64,000 bases of DNA from assembly GCA_949130495.1 (NCBI GenBank), contig OX422210.1, positions 29,610,681 through 29,674,680 on the forward strand, written 5' to 3'. Position numbers and translations under genes: made by a program. This DNA is from Sambucus nigra (Eukaryota > Streptophyta > Magnoliopsida > Dipsacales > Adoxaceae). This document shows, piece after piece, positions 33,932 through 45,444 of the stretch (positions within the stretch are counted from its first letter, which is position 1; every line of letters starts with the position of its first letter). Below the pieces are notes generated by a model. The model searched no databases, was not told the origin of the DNA, and saw only the letters and a list, made by a program, of their open reading frames with translations.

Positions 33932-35179
33932 GGGAGTGAGAATTAAGGAGGGGGGGGGGGGGGGGGCGGGAGTGAGAAACTTGGTTAACTTTAATAAAGC
34001 TTTGCTGGGAAAGTGGCTGTGGAGATTTCCTCGGGAGGAACATAGGTTGTATAGAAGAGTTGTTTATGCTAGAGGGGGTGGTACTCGTTTTGGGTGGGGG
34101 ACGTCGGTGGCGACTTTTCCTTATGGTATGGGTTTGTGGAAACATATAGGGAAGGAATGGAGGTCTTTTTCCAGTCATGTTGAGTTTTCTCTAGGGAGAG
34201 GCGACAGGATCAGATTCTGGAAGGACAAGTGGGGGGTTCAGGGGTCCATTCAGGAGCTATTCCCTATGATGTTTAACCTGGGAGGAAATCAAGATGGTTT
34301 GGTGGTGGAGCACATATCGTTTAGCGGGGAGGGAGTGATGTGGAACCCTCAGCTCAGAAGAAGGCTTTGGGACTGGGAGCTGCAGGAGGCGGATTTATTC
34401 TTTCAGTGGTTGGGTTCGGCCCCCCGCCCGACGGTTACGGAGGATTCCCTTAAATGGAAGGGGGGAGGGACAGGGGTGTTCTCGGTCAAAGGTTACTATG
34501 AGATTCTGAGCGGTAGGGGGAATCCTAGAGTCCCCTTCCCTTGGAAGAGTATTTGGAAGGTGAGAGCGCCTCAGAAGGTCAGGTTCTTTGTGTGGACTGC
34601 GGCTAGGCAGGCTATCTTGACTCTTGAAGGCCTTCAAAAGAGAAGATACCGTTTCGCGAGTCGTTGTTGGTTATGTAAGGAGGAGGAGGAAAAGACCAAT
34701 CACCTTCTTCTTCATTGCAAGGTGACGAGAGGTTTGTGGGATTTGTTTTTTGCCATGTCTTGTACCTCTTGGGTTATGCCAGGGACTGTTAGGGCTCTCC
34801 TAGATGGGTGGAGACCGCCGTGGGGATGGTCGGGGGATAGGAGGGTGTGGCGTATTGTTCCACATTGTATCTTCTTGACGATTTGGAAGCAGCGGAATGA
34901 GAGATGCTTTGAGGGTATTGAGACGGCTCCCTCGAGGATTCGTTACATTTTTTTGAGCACTCTTATTAGTTGGAGGAAGGAGAGATTTGTCATCTCAACT
35001 CAGGAGATTCTAGAGTTAGTGGAAGGGTGTCACTATGAGGCGTAAGTTGGCTTTCCATGCGGGGTTTTTTTTGATTTTTTTCCATTGTACTTGCTGATTT
35101 AGTTTTTTGTATACTACCTGTATACGGGTTCGCTCCCTTAGCGATGGTTTATTTATATATCATTTACTGATAAAAAAAA
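33932..35179 (+). mobile_element. 5'-truncated L1 LINE inserted in copia gag
   Basis: Begins at a G-rich stretch at 33932 and ends in poly(A) at 35172-35179. The target duplication AGAAAAGA is at 33924-33931 and 35180-35187, and copy I shows the uninterrupted site at about 23871. It carries the L1 C-terminal zf-RVT region with CWLCKEEEEKTNHLLLHC at about 34666-34719. The frame is uninterrupted from the truncation to TAA at 35043, so the insertion is young. The 3' UTR is 35046-35171. The 388-codon open frame beginning 33879 is a chance fusion with antisense copia. Confidence 0.92.
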
Positions 35180-35187
35180 AGAAAAGA

Positions 35188-35331
35188 TAGTTGGTGTAGT
35201 TGAGTTTTAATGAGATGAAATGGTGGGCACTGTTAAAAGAGGAAGATAGAATAGGTGATGGGTTGGGAGAGTCTTTAGCAGTGGAGGGAGAGATCCCAGA
35301 CGTTGTTGAACCCTCAGTCATGATGGGAAAA
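35188..35331 (-). pseudogene. Copia gag N-terminus, copy II
   Basis: The ATG at 35331 begins M-T-E-G-S-T-T-S-G-I-S, followed by H-H-F-I-S-L-K-L-N-Y-T-N-Y-L of the copia gag N-terminal domain. It is cut by the L1 insertion and the nearby deletion. Confidence 0.85.
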
Positions 35332-35352
35332 AAAACTGAGGCTCTGAAACCA

Positions 35353-35563
35353 AAATAGAACAAGAAAACTAAAGAGATTTTTTATTCTTGGTTTTATTCT
35401 CCTCTTTCTTTACACAGGCAAAAGGATATATTTATAAGGACTCTACCAGGCTATTAGTTACACGGATAAGTAACAGATTCAAATTCAAATGGCAGCTACA
35501 AATGTGGAGAGAAATAAGGCACATGTGTGCTGTTATGATATGCTGTTAGGATAGGTGTTAATA
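35353..35563 (-). repeat. 5' LTR of copia element, copy II
   Basis: 211 bp between the primer-binding site and the GGAAG duplication. Near-identical to 24047-24257, 50542-50754 and 62258-62468. Confidence 0.92.
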
Positions 35564-35568
35564 GGAAG

Positions 35569-36208
35569 AATCATAATTATGATCGCGGTACAGAGGGAGA
35601 TGTAGTTGTGATCTCGGCCAAGATGATTTTCTATAGTGTCACAGAGGTGGATGTAGTGATCCTATGTTTTAAAAAGTAATCAAAAGTATGAGAAATTATA
35701 ATAAGGCAATGAAATAAGATAAATGGGAGAAAATTAAGATAAGAAATTCAATAATTTAAGAAAATGAGATACCATACTAAAATATCAATAGACCATTGTG
35801 GGTTTAATTTACTCTTTGTATTCTTGTTTGCCGACATATATATAGTTAAATAAATAATTTGTAAAAAATAGTTACATTCAAATAATTTATTAGGAAATGG
35901 TAGAAATGGTATAGTATAATGGAATACAAAATAGAATAAGAATTGAATCCCCAAAACTAAATGGTTAGCACAATTTTTTTCGAACATAACATTGGCAGAT
36001 ATAAAGGTTTTATACAATGTCTTACTGGGGGGTATTTTACTTTTAGAAAAAAATAACAAATTATAGTCATGCTCAACTCTAAGGTAAAATGGTTTGTATT
36101 CAATCAACTCAAAGTGTGGCTTTGGGGAAGATTGGAATACCTATACTGTTGCTTTAGTCTTCAATATTTGCGACTTCAATTAAAAAAATTCAATAAACTA
36201 AATTTTGG
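35569..36208. repeat. Spacer S, copy II
   Basis: Non-coding, shared with 50760-51345 and 62474-63103. A minus-strand frame at 36107-35748 recurs in these copies with changing length. It is AT-rich and matches no family I know, so I do not call it a gene. Confidence 0.6.
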
Positions 36209-37087
36209 TATTTTCTTTGATTTTAAAATTAAAAATTATCAAATAAACATCAGGAGCCATTTTTATATATACATATTTTCATTATCATATATTTTAATTT
36301 TAATTTTGATTTTTATGGCTCAAAAAAATGAAAAAAAAAGGTAACATGGTCAATATGTTAATAGTAGCGGTTTGACTATCGAAAATTTGGAAGTGGGGAT
36401 GAAACATAGATTGAATAAAAAAAAATAGATTAACACAAAAACACCTCAAAAATTGTGGCAAAAACAAAATAACCCATTTTTTTCAATTCTTTTTGATCAA
36501 GACAGGTAGGCCATTCCATGCTTTCAAACACAATCAATGAATAAAAAAAAAACATAAACAGTACAAAACCCCAAGCCCTTTACCAGTTTATCATAATAGA
36601 ATCATGTAGAAAGAAAATTTCAATTTTAACAACCACCCTTATTTACTGTACGATTCTCATACAATTTGTGTACCACCAATTTCCATTAGTTAGTAATTAA
36701 AATTGGTTTACCCTTTGTAATTTAAAAGTTTATTTCATAAAAAACCATTGAGTATACATCAAGAAAAACCTAACATGCACAAGGAAGAAAAAGTAAAAAA
36801 CAATCATAATGAAATATAAAGATGGAGTTAACAAAGACTAGTACCTTATTCTTGATTTGTTGATACGAAGTTGTTGCTTGATTATTAGAAGTTAACGCGA
36901 GAAGAAATGTGAAGAGGTACTTATAAATAATTTCATTTAGAGGCTTTTGAGAGGAAACTGAATGGGGAAGATACGAAGGGTTTCAATCTTTATTACAAAA
37001 CCCATTTATGGAATGGTGTTTTATTATTATATCATCACGGACACTAAAACGTTAAATTGAGAAAATTGAGAAGCAACACCACCAATA
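36209..37087. repeat. Spacer T, copy II
   Basis: Same as 24276-25164 and 63104-64000. The promoter/leader-like stretch on the minus strand (about 36945-36855) is present here too. Confidence 0.6.
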
Positions 37088-38009
37088 TCCATTAGTATTT
37101 CTCGCTTACATTTTTCTCATTTTCTGGCTGGAAGTCGTTATTTTATCCAATCTTTACAATGAAAAGTTTCGAATTTTATATACTAATAATACACGGATTT
37201 GCATAGTGCGTCTTCCTTACAAGCGTCTCATCGTGTGACTAACGATTTTAGCTTTCTCGACGGTGGCGTTATTATGATGGCGCCCCCTTTACACCGTTGG
37301 CTAAGAAGTATTGGTCGTTTAGAGCATGGATGAACGGATTACACATGCCATTAAATTTAATTTATTTTTTACGTGTAATTTTGGATTGGTTGTTTAAATA
37401 ATTTAATACGTGAGTATGTTAGTAATATTATAAATTAGTAAAATGATACTTTGATAATTTAATAAATTAGTACGAAAGTAAATTTATAAAATTAGTAAAC
37501 TAAGAATTTAATGATGCTGTAAATTAGTAAGTTAGTAATTGAATAAATTATTACGTTACTAAATTAATAAATTTAGCTAATTGGTAATTTAAAAACTTAA
37601 TAAATTAATAAATAAATGGTTTTTTTATTATGTACATAAAAAAATTATTCTAATTAAGATAAATCCAACACATAAAGCTTAAATGTGCAATGAAATCCAT
37701 CGACAATTCGGCACCTGTATATGTTTGAGGCGGGGATATTTGGATTTGGAGGTGCCTTATCACTCATGAATTCGGCACCAACATGTTTTTTATTGATCAC
37801 TTTTCTAACAATCTCCTGATCATCATTTATTTGGGCCGAGATATTTGGATCTTGAGATGCTATATTTTTGGAAGTCAGTTGATTCTACACAAAATTAGGA
37901 GTTATTTCCAAATCTCCTCCCTTGTCGATTACGTCCACAATATTTTCCTGCTTATTACTCCGAACAAAAAAATCGGTATTTTTTCTTTTGTTAGTTCGAT
38001 TCCGATTAA
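37088..38009. other. U region, unique in this window
   Basis: No other copy retains this part. 37380-37620 is a very AT-rich, loosely repetitive stretch of AAATTAGTAA-like words. 37690-37980 has GATATTTGGAT-type repeated phrases and may be degenerate L1 ORF1 on the minus strand, adjoining the remnant to its right. No intact gene. Confidence 0.45.
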
Positions 38010-38450
38010 ATTGAGCTAAATTTCTTCTCAAATTTTTATGTCCATTTTACAGCTTGAAATTGGATGTCCTACACATCCACGAAAATCATAAAAGGGGGTT
38101 GTTTTTCTAGTTCTATTTTTATTGGAATATTTTTATCCTCACCTTGAATAACCACAATAGTTGGAACCAAGTAAGAAAAATCAATTTTTACAAAAAATCT
38201 TTCTTAAAGTCCATATTTTTATCAAAGGTTGATTGATCAATCCTTGTGGGTAAACAACACCTCTAAAAAATTCTAATAGTAACCTTGAATGACAAAATGC
38301 GTCTGGAAGATCATAAAATCTCACCCAAACATGAGATGTAAATGAAACAAATTTAGATGGGGAGAAATTTGGATACCATTTCATAGGTTTAAGATAACGA
38401 ACCTTAAAATTTAAAGAACCGAGCGTCCACGCTTTTTTGAAGTCATCCAA
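38010..38450 (-). pseudogene. L1 LINE ORF1 remnant (DUF4283 and CCHC), copy II
   Basis: 38450-38181 encodes Y-P-N-F-S-P, V-W-V-R-F-Y-D-L-P and F-C-H-S-R-L-L-L, the DUF4283 core. Further along, around 38080-38050, G-C-V-G-H-P-I-S-S-C resembles the zf-CCHC_4 knuckle that follows DUF4283 in plant L1 ORF1, after a frame change. It shows the empty target site of the Ty3 element at 38446-38448. Confidence 0.65.
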
Positions 38451-39479
38451 TGATTTAAATGAAAAATGTAAAGTGATGCGCGGTGTGATATCGATTTAAA
38501 TAAATTCGTAAGTTTTCAATTAAATACTTATTTAATCGGTGACAAATTAAAAGCAAATTAATTGAGCCCCTAAAGATGTATAGATTATTTTAGTCATGGT
38601 TTTACTTACTTTGGAGAGTTTTTGTGGGTGTGCCATTTTCTCCCTCCTAGGGTTTATCCATATAGAGGGTTTACCTATTTGTGGTTGTGTAAGAATACTA
38701 TTCATCATCTTCTTCATAAATCCAAGCCTCCATTTTTTGTATGTCTTAATTTCTTGCTTTGTTAATTCGTTTCATTGCTCTGTAGTGTAGAATTAATTGC
38801 TTTCTTTCAACACATGCCTTTTATTATGCTTTCTAGCTAAATTAAATTAGGTTGTGATTAATGGAACTCGCCTTGTGCTTAATGAGTTGCTTTGCTATGG
38901 TGATGGGTTTTATGTATTTAATTCGATTAGGTTGTCCTAGTTATTATGCCTAGGAGATTTAATGGGGTATATCATCTATGCTCCGTATTTACGACTTTGC
39001 GTGTGTAATTTCTGGAGTATTTGTTGACGCCAAAATCATGTTAGGCTTTTATGGGAATTCAGGGGGTGACACTCCTCGATTTAATTAATCATTGAAATGA
39101 GATTCAATCTTCGTAATTTATTATTCCCGTGTAACCATTTATACGCATTAAGTCGAGGTGAGGGATATTAGTCGCAACCTATAGTTTTTATTCCTTTTGT
39201 TAATCGTAGTTTAAATACACATGCCTAGATTTTCTTTTCTTCTCTTTTGTTAACAATCATCTTTTACACTTTTATTTAGAGGTATTAAACTGATTAATAT
39301 TCTTGCAACATTTCTCTCTGGATTCGATACCCGGACTTGCCGTTGTACTCCCTTAAAAGAGTGTAGTCAACAGTTTATGTTTTTTCATTGAGTCGGTGAA
39401 CCGAAAATAATGACCAGCGTGAGTAACTCGGACGCGCGATTTCCTCCTCAATAACCTTCATTCAGAAAATACTTGATAA
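38451..39479. repeat. Spacer V, first part, copy II
   Basis: Paralogue of 11010-12009, non-coding. Small frames such as 38596-38790 are not preserved in copy 0. Confidence 0.5.
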
Positions 39480-40340
39480 ATTCGAGAAGTATAATATTAA
39501 TCAAAGGAAAACATTGTTTTTTGCTATTATTCACCTTACCTCTAATTTTGGTGGAATCACATCTCAATTAGAGTACTCTCTTATAATGGTCAGTTTAATG
39601 AACATATCTTACTCTATTCGTAGTCTCATTCATTATATGAGCAATTTTAGTACGCAATACGGGAAAGACATTGTTAGAGTTGTAGGGAATTTAAAGCATA
39701 CTAATTTTTTTGGAATGGAATATTAAAGATATATCGAAGTACTTGAAAAGTATGGTGATGCTAACTGGAAATCTAAATCTAAAAACTCATAATGCTCAAG
39801 TGGTCACACCCTTTCCCTTGGAGGTGAAACCATTTCTTGGATATCCTCAAATTAAATATAGAATTGCAGATCCACATTGGGAATCTGAATTCATTATTTT
39901 TGATAAAACTGGGAAATAAACAAAATGGTGTCGTAATTTTATAAAGGATATTCCAAATTGGGTAAAATTTGTTCCCTCCATATGTATACACTTCGATAGC
40001 CAATGAGCGATTGCAAAGGAACAAAATACCATGTATAATTGGAAGTTCAAGCATATTCATCGAACGCCGTAAGACAATTGAAATTATTTCAATTGACCAT
40101 GTCATCTCCTTCAAAAGGGTTTAATTAGATAATGTAGAAAGGCCCACAAGGGAAATGGGATTAAATAATTTAATTAACTACAAATCGCCATGTTGGAAAG
40201 CTGTAGAGATCCTAAGATCCAGGTTAAAATGGACGACTTATATATACGTGTGACTTAGTAAGAACTAAGGAGATGTCTTAATCCTTACCATTTTTATTAT
40301 GAGACAGTGCACATATTCCACGAGAATCATTATAACTTTT
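39480..40340 (+). pseudogene. Degenerate copia RT C-terminus and RNase H, copy II
   Basis: Same remnant as 12010-12900, slightly better preserved: S-Q-L-E-Y-S near 39564, Y-M-S-N-F-S-T-Q-Y-G-K near 39640 and D-A-N-W near 39760. Frames change at about 39710 and 39920. Stops are frequent. Confidence 0.7.
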
Positions 40341-40356
40341 TCATAATTATATATCT

Positions 40357-42045
40357 TGATATGAAGTGGAATCGGAACGATAGTGTTAACAACATTTAGT
40401 CAAGCATAAAGAATGATATCGAGAAAGTAGGTAAGCAAGTTTTAGGTGAGACTAAATGAAAAAGATTCATTAAAAAGTGACTTGGTGGTTGAATGAGGAA
40501 GTGCAAAAGATAATACAAGAGAAACGAGTAAGCTTTAAAGATTGGCAAAAGAGTAAAAATCAAGAAGATTTAAAAAATATAAGATGTTAAAAAGTGAAGT
40601 AAAAAATGTTATTAAAAATGCGCAACAGAACGCACTACATAGTCTTTATAATAAATTAGGTACCAAAGAAGGTGAAAAGGAAATATGTAAATTAGCAAAT
40701 AAAGATAGAATGACAAGGGATATGGGTCTAGTTAAGCGTATTAAAGACAGAAATCAAAATATATAAATTAAATAAAGAAATTCTAGATAGATGGGAAGAG
40801 TATTTTCAAGGACTATCTAATGAAGAGTATCCGAAAAAAGAGGTCGAGAATATTGAACCGAATATAAGAATGGTATGCCCGATTACTGAAAAAAAAAGTA
40901 GATATATTAGTAAGGAAAATAGGAAAGAATAAAGCGGTTGGCCGAGAAAAAATATCCCCAGAGGTGTGGAGAACCCTTGGAAGTTTAGGGATAAAATGGT
41001 TAACATGCTTATTTAATAAAACTTTAAGAGAACAAAACATGTCAAATGAGTGGAGGAAAAACGCCGTAACACTTTTGTATAAAAATAAATGGGATATACA
41101 AAACTGCAGTAATTATAGAGGATTCAAACTGTTGAATCACACTATTAAATTGTGGGAAAAAGTTATAGAACAAAGATTAAGCAATGAGTCAACTATTTCG
41201 GATAATTAATTTTGATTTATGCCAGTTGGATTTACCACAAAAGCTATTTTCTTATTACGATAGTTAATGGAGAAATGTAGAAGTAAGAATAAAAATTTAT
41301 ATATGGTCTTTATAGATTTAGAAAAGGCTTATGATAGAGTAACTAGGGATGTAACTTGGTGGGATTTCAGGAGGAAAAGAATCCCTATGAGTTATATTAA
41401 AGTAATTTAAGATATGTATAATAACACAAAAACTAGAGTAAGGACTGTATGTGGAGAAACTAATGACTTTACGATTAAAGTGAATTTACATCAAGGATCG
41501 GCCTTAAGTCGTTATTTAATTGCCGTAGTTTTAGATGAGATTACTAAGGACATGCAAGAAGATGTCATGTTGTTTGCGGATGATATAATTTTAGTAGACA
41601 CTTAATGAGGGCTTAGCAATGAGAGTAGGTACTTGGGGAAAAGCCTTAGATTCTAAGGGACTAAAAATCACTAGAATTATAATAGAATTTATGGAATGTA
41701 AATTTAATAATGAGGCGTCGAGTAACATAATGTTAAAGATTGAAGAAAAAGTGATAAATCAAACTTTATATATCTATGTTCAATGTTACAAAGTAGACTT
41801 AGGTGGTGTGAGCATGTGTTGTGTAGACAAGTAGATGCCCATATAACAAGAGGACGATTCTTAGAAATATAGGGTAAAAGAGAAAGAGGTCGCCTTAAGC
41901 TATCGTGGGAGGAAATTATTTGGAGAGATCTTAAGGAATTAAACTTGAATGCTAATGTTGCACAAAATAGATTAGTATAAAAAAGGAGAATCCATGTGGC
42001 CGACCCCATATCGATGGGATTAAAGCAATGACGATGATGATGATA
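40357..42045 (+). pseudogene. RTE-type LINE, copy II (to the 3' end)
   Basis: Contains W-R-T-L-G-S-L-G-I-K-W-L-T (40966), N-E-W-R-K-N-A-V-T-L-L-Y-K-N-K (41045), C-S-N-Y-R-G (41106), D-L-E-K-A-Y-D-R-V (41319), catalytic F-A-D-D at about 41573-41584, and the RTE 3' tail: C-C-G-A-C-C-C-C bases near 42000 then (GAT)n at 42028-42045. Endonuclease is missing. At least six stops or frameshifts. Confidence 0.82.
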
Positions 42046-43594
42046 TGATCAATTGTGTTATTGCGCTATACTCTTCATAGAAATAAGTCCACTTTTGTGA
42101 GAATTTTGAATGCTTAATTCTCTATAACACTCACAAAAACAGGTTTTCATGGCCAAAATGAACACGATAAGAACCAATTATGCTTGAGGGGGAACTATGT
42201 GACTTATATTGTCTTGGTTTACAAGAACTAGGGGAAGTTCAAAGTTTCTGACTACTTATTCAGATGTAGTTAGTCTTCACTTTTCATTCTTCTGGGGGGC
42301 GGGGGGTGGGGTTGTTGAAAATGGTTTATTAATGAACATGTCAGGGGAAACTTCGTTGCCAAATTCAAGTGGGAGACACATTCCAAATTTAGTAGGACCA
42401 CCTAAAAATATGTTCTCTAATTCGAGGAGAACAATTTGGTATATTCACATGTCAAAAACTAGTAAGTATTGAATGAGAAAATTGTCTCTAAAGATACCCA
42501 CTTGAGTTAATAAAAAAAAGAAAACTTTGTTTAATAACACCTTATCTCACATAGAAAAAATAATGAAATGTGAAGAGTTAATATACTCCTTGATGGGCAC
42601 TCTTTGGTTGGACCAAAGGAACCCTACTTTTATGGAGTGGAGATAACTTAGGTTTGCGTGCATGCCGCTGCCTATCGCATGGACCAACTCCACTAGGGCA
42701 GGCTTGAGCCTAGCCTTGGACTTCAATGGATTATTTGATTTATTTAAAAATTTCGTTCGTTTATAATTTTTGGTTCGGATTAATACCAACCCACAATAGA
42801 AATGTGTCTGAGCATTTATTAAATCGTCTTGGCCCATAATCAAAACGGGTCCAATTTTATTTTATTGGGCTTTTGAAATTGGTTGAAAATTATAGGTCAT
42901 AAGGACAAAAGCCATGGCAAATCGTGATTTTCTTTTTTGACGACCTGTTCGTTGAAAAACCACACTAAACAGATAATGTGATTGTTTAAATGGTCACGAA
43001 TAAGTCTGTAAAAGTCCTTAGGCCTACCATAAATCCTCACTTAATTTTTCTGGCTTTTTCTATTTCTACGATGACTACAATTGTTTTTTTCATAGGGACA
43101 AAAAATCTATTCTATTTTATGAGACAATAGCTCACAACATTGGGCACCATGAAGGGAGCAAAATGTTTTAAGAACACAACATGAATTCAGAGGGTTAGGA
43201 GTATTTGTCTATACTCAATTTAAACATTGTATAAAATAATTTATAGATTTTTTATTATTGTTCATACATTTTATTTTTATATCCAGAATAACAAATGTTT
43301 TGTAGGGATAAAAACTTGTTCAACCATAAAGAAATTGACACTACGCAGTAAAGCCTACTTTTTAATGTGAAGTCGAAAACAGAATACGTGATTCAAAATT
43401 ATAGACGGGACACGTAACATTTTTTAAGAATTTGGCTGTTGATGAGTCTCTACCATTTCAACATTGATTGACTCTTGCAAATGAGGATATTGTAAGAGGT
43501 TAAGTTGCATTCTCTTTTAAAAAAGGTAATTCCAAATTAAAGGTCTTTTTGTATATCTTCAAGTCTACAATGAACAAGGTTTGGCATATATAAC
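42046..43594. repeat. Linker and spacer Q, copy II
   Basis: 42046-42164 follows the LINE and is shared with 53236-53356. From 42165 the Q sequence runs as in copies I and III, with a shorter gap near 43485 and an indel near 43550. No supported gene. Confidence 0.5.
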
Positions 43595-43689
43595 ATAAAC
43601 ACCACGGACACACCATAGGTTGAAAACGACTGCAATGAAAAATAAATGGTTATTTGCATTTTGGATGGCGTTTGTTCTTTTTTTTTGTC

Positions 43690-43723
<34 letters not shown>

Positions 43724-43729
43724 AGAGAG
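43595..43729. repeat. Unit flank and (TA)n, copy III
   Basis: Matches 20750-20868. The TA run at about 43692-43720 is followed by a short AGAGAGAG tract. Confidence 0.75.
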
Positions 43730-44102
43730 GGGCTCCCTAACATACCTCATTAAACATACATACGGACATACCATTTTTTTAAAATAGTAAAAAAAAGAAT
43801 TGAGTTGATATGTTTTATATGGGTTCATGATATTTCACTATGCCCATGTAAAAATATTCAGCTCAAAATAATGTATTTTGTTCTTTTTAAAAAATAGGTA
43901 AAAAAACTGACAATTTTAAATGGTAAAAATTGTTACGTTTTTTACCTATTTTTTAAAAATAACAAAATACATTATTTCCAATTGATTATTCTTATAGGGG
44001 CATACTGAAATGTCATGAACCCGTATAAAAATTATTATCTCAAATTTATATTTTTTACTAATTTAATAATGGGTATGTTCATAGGAGGTATGTTTGGAGA
44101 TC
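43730..44102. mobile_element. Foldback MITE, copy III
   Basis: Same element as 20869-21252, with more substitutions. The right end GGAGGTATGTTTGGAG has an extra T, and an internal 12-bp stretch before it is deleted. Confidence 0.78.
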
Positions 44103-44141
44103 CTAACTATATGTATATATATATATATATACATAAAATAA

Positions 44142-44347
44142 TGCTCCTGTGCGGACTAGTCCGCATTTTAAGAATGGGCACCGGACATGTGTCACCTAAC
44201 GGTGCGCCTACAAATTATCGCCTAAATTATAGGTACACTCTCTCTCTATTCTCAGCTCACCGCCGGGTGACACATGCCCCCCTCCCCCCCCCCCCCCCCC
44301 CCCCCCCCCCCGCATTCTTAAAATGCGGACTAGTCCGGACAAGAGCA
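44142..44347. mobile_element. Second MITE with 35-bp TIRs and long C run
   Basis: The left arm 44142-44176 and right arm 44313-44347 are inverted repeats with two mismatches, containing the palindrome CGGACTAGTCCG. A nested inverted pair (CATGTGTCACC near 44186, GGTGACACATG near 44266) lies inside. The interior ends in a C tract at 44277-44311 broken by one T. Flanked by TA repeats; no target duplication seen. Absent from copies I, II and IV. Confidence 0.8.
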
Positions 44348-44929
44348 GGACTGTATATATATATATATCCCCTGAGTGAGTGTTGGTGACCTATAGTTAC
44401 TTGTGTGTTGGTGACATATAATTTCAGAAATATAAATAATTTAATTTTACAGCTGTACGAATTTATTTTTAAAAGAATGTAATAAACAATTGATTGGTAT
44501 AAAGGTCATTTTCAAGTCCAAATATAATAAACATTAAATAAATTTTTTTTTTCAACTTTTTTTTTAAAGAATATTTTATGCTTCGATGCTACATCCAAGT
44601 TACACAAGGATCAATAGTTATACTATTTTTACATACTCAAAGAAAATACGTGGTGAAGTTTTAATTGACAAAAGTTTAATGAAAAAATGTGAGGGAAAGG
44701 ACTGAAATGAACATGCTTTTCACTTACAATTATCCAATTAACCTGAACAAAGTATGATAAGAAAAATAAATAAAGAAGTTTCTACGATGATTTTTCAATC
44801 TTCTTATCAACCATATAAAGCTCATTCAATAACACCATTGTCACACCATTAGATACTATGAGCATAATATTTTTTGTAACCGACTTACATAATGGAAAGA
44901 AAGTTACTTCAAATGAGTATAGATGATAC
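44348..44929. other. 3' flank of TAXIMIN-like pseudogene, copy III
   Basis: Non-coding, paralogous to 21270-21820, more diverged than copies I, II and IV are from each other. Confidence 0.5.
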
Positions 44930-44991
<62 letters not shown>

Positions 44992-44992
44992 A
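44930..44992. repeat. (TAG)21 microsatellite
   Basis: An expanded TAG tract. In other copies only about 6-9 imperfect trinucleotides stand here, followed by about 20 bases that include the gene's stop codon; those bases are gone in this copy. Confidence 0.95.
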
Positions 44993-45444
44993 TAAGGGAC
45001 ACATGAGATGAACCACCGCATGACGTGAATAGGTGCCTTGATTATCTCTAAAGCCCAGTCCCCTACCACCGTCAGGTGGGAATACAAGAATCGTCAACGC
45101 CCTGCACATACATACATATATTACACACAAACATTTATATATAGTAATTCTAAGTTGTCACAATATATCGTCACGATATTGTTGGTGGATGTGTCGACAA
45201 AATAAGATGGATTATTGTTTCAATTGTTGTATCTGTAAAACCGTGTCCCCGTACAATGATTGAATATAACAAATAACATTTCACTAAGTTTCATATGTAA
45301 TAAAATAACTAGAGAGAGAGGGATAGAGACCGACCATGCGATCCAGATGATGACGCCGAACATGGAGACGTGGATGGCAAAGAACCCGAAAGGCAAACCC
45401 AAAAGAAAACCCAAAGGCTTACAAACTCCGTCCTCAGTACACAC
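44993..45444 (-). pseudogene. TAXIMIN-like pseudogene, copy III
   Basis: Exon 1 (45444-45335) is recognisable and open but begins GTG where the other copies have ATG. Exon 2 starts at 45101 with the same acceptor position and has an 11-nt deletion at about 45070-45072, which shifts the frame before the conserved K-A-P-I-H region. The original stop codon has been lost into the TAG microsatellite. The three lesions together make a functional peptide unlikely. Confidence 0.75.

Larger units (their letters stand above)
29724..35563 (-). mobile_element. Ale-like Ty1/copia retrotransposon, copy II (defective, with nested L1)
   Basis: Left LTR 29724-29916, right LTR 35353-35563, target duplication GGAAG at 29719-29723 and 35564-35568. 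Minus-strand order gag, integrase, reverse transcriptase, RNase H defines Ty1/copia. The 190-210 bp LTRs and the UBN2-type gag fit the Ale/Retrofit lineage. The primer-binding site is 35341-35352 and the polypurine tract about 29917-29927. A 1.25-kb L1 fragment (33932-35179) lies inside gag. Many stops and frameshifts; several are shared with copy IV, so they predate the duplication. Confidence 0.95.

Noticed and set aside
33879..35045. A 388-codon open frame that looks like a substantial gene
   Set aside because: It is a chance fusion of antisense copia sequence with the L1 zf-RVT tail; the L1 boundaries at 33932 and 35179 are fixed by the target duplication.
35748..36107. Minus-strand frame in spacer S seen in three copies
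   Set aside because: Very AT-rich composition, Phe/Tyr/Ile-rich, variable start and length, no family match.
44909..45130. Frame ending in a long poly-leucine run
   Set aside because: It is the shifted exon 2 of the copy III TAXIMIN-like pseudogene running into the TAG microsatellite, not a separate protein.
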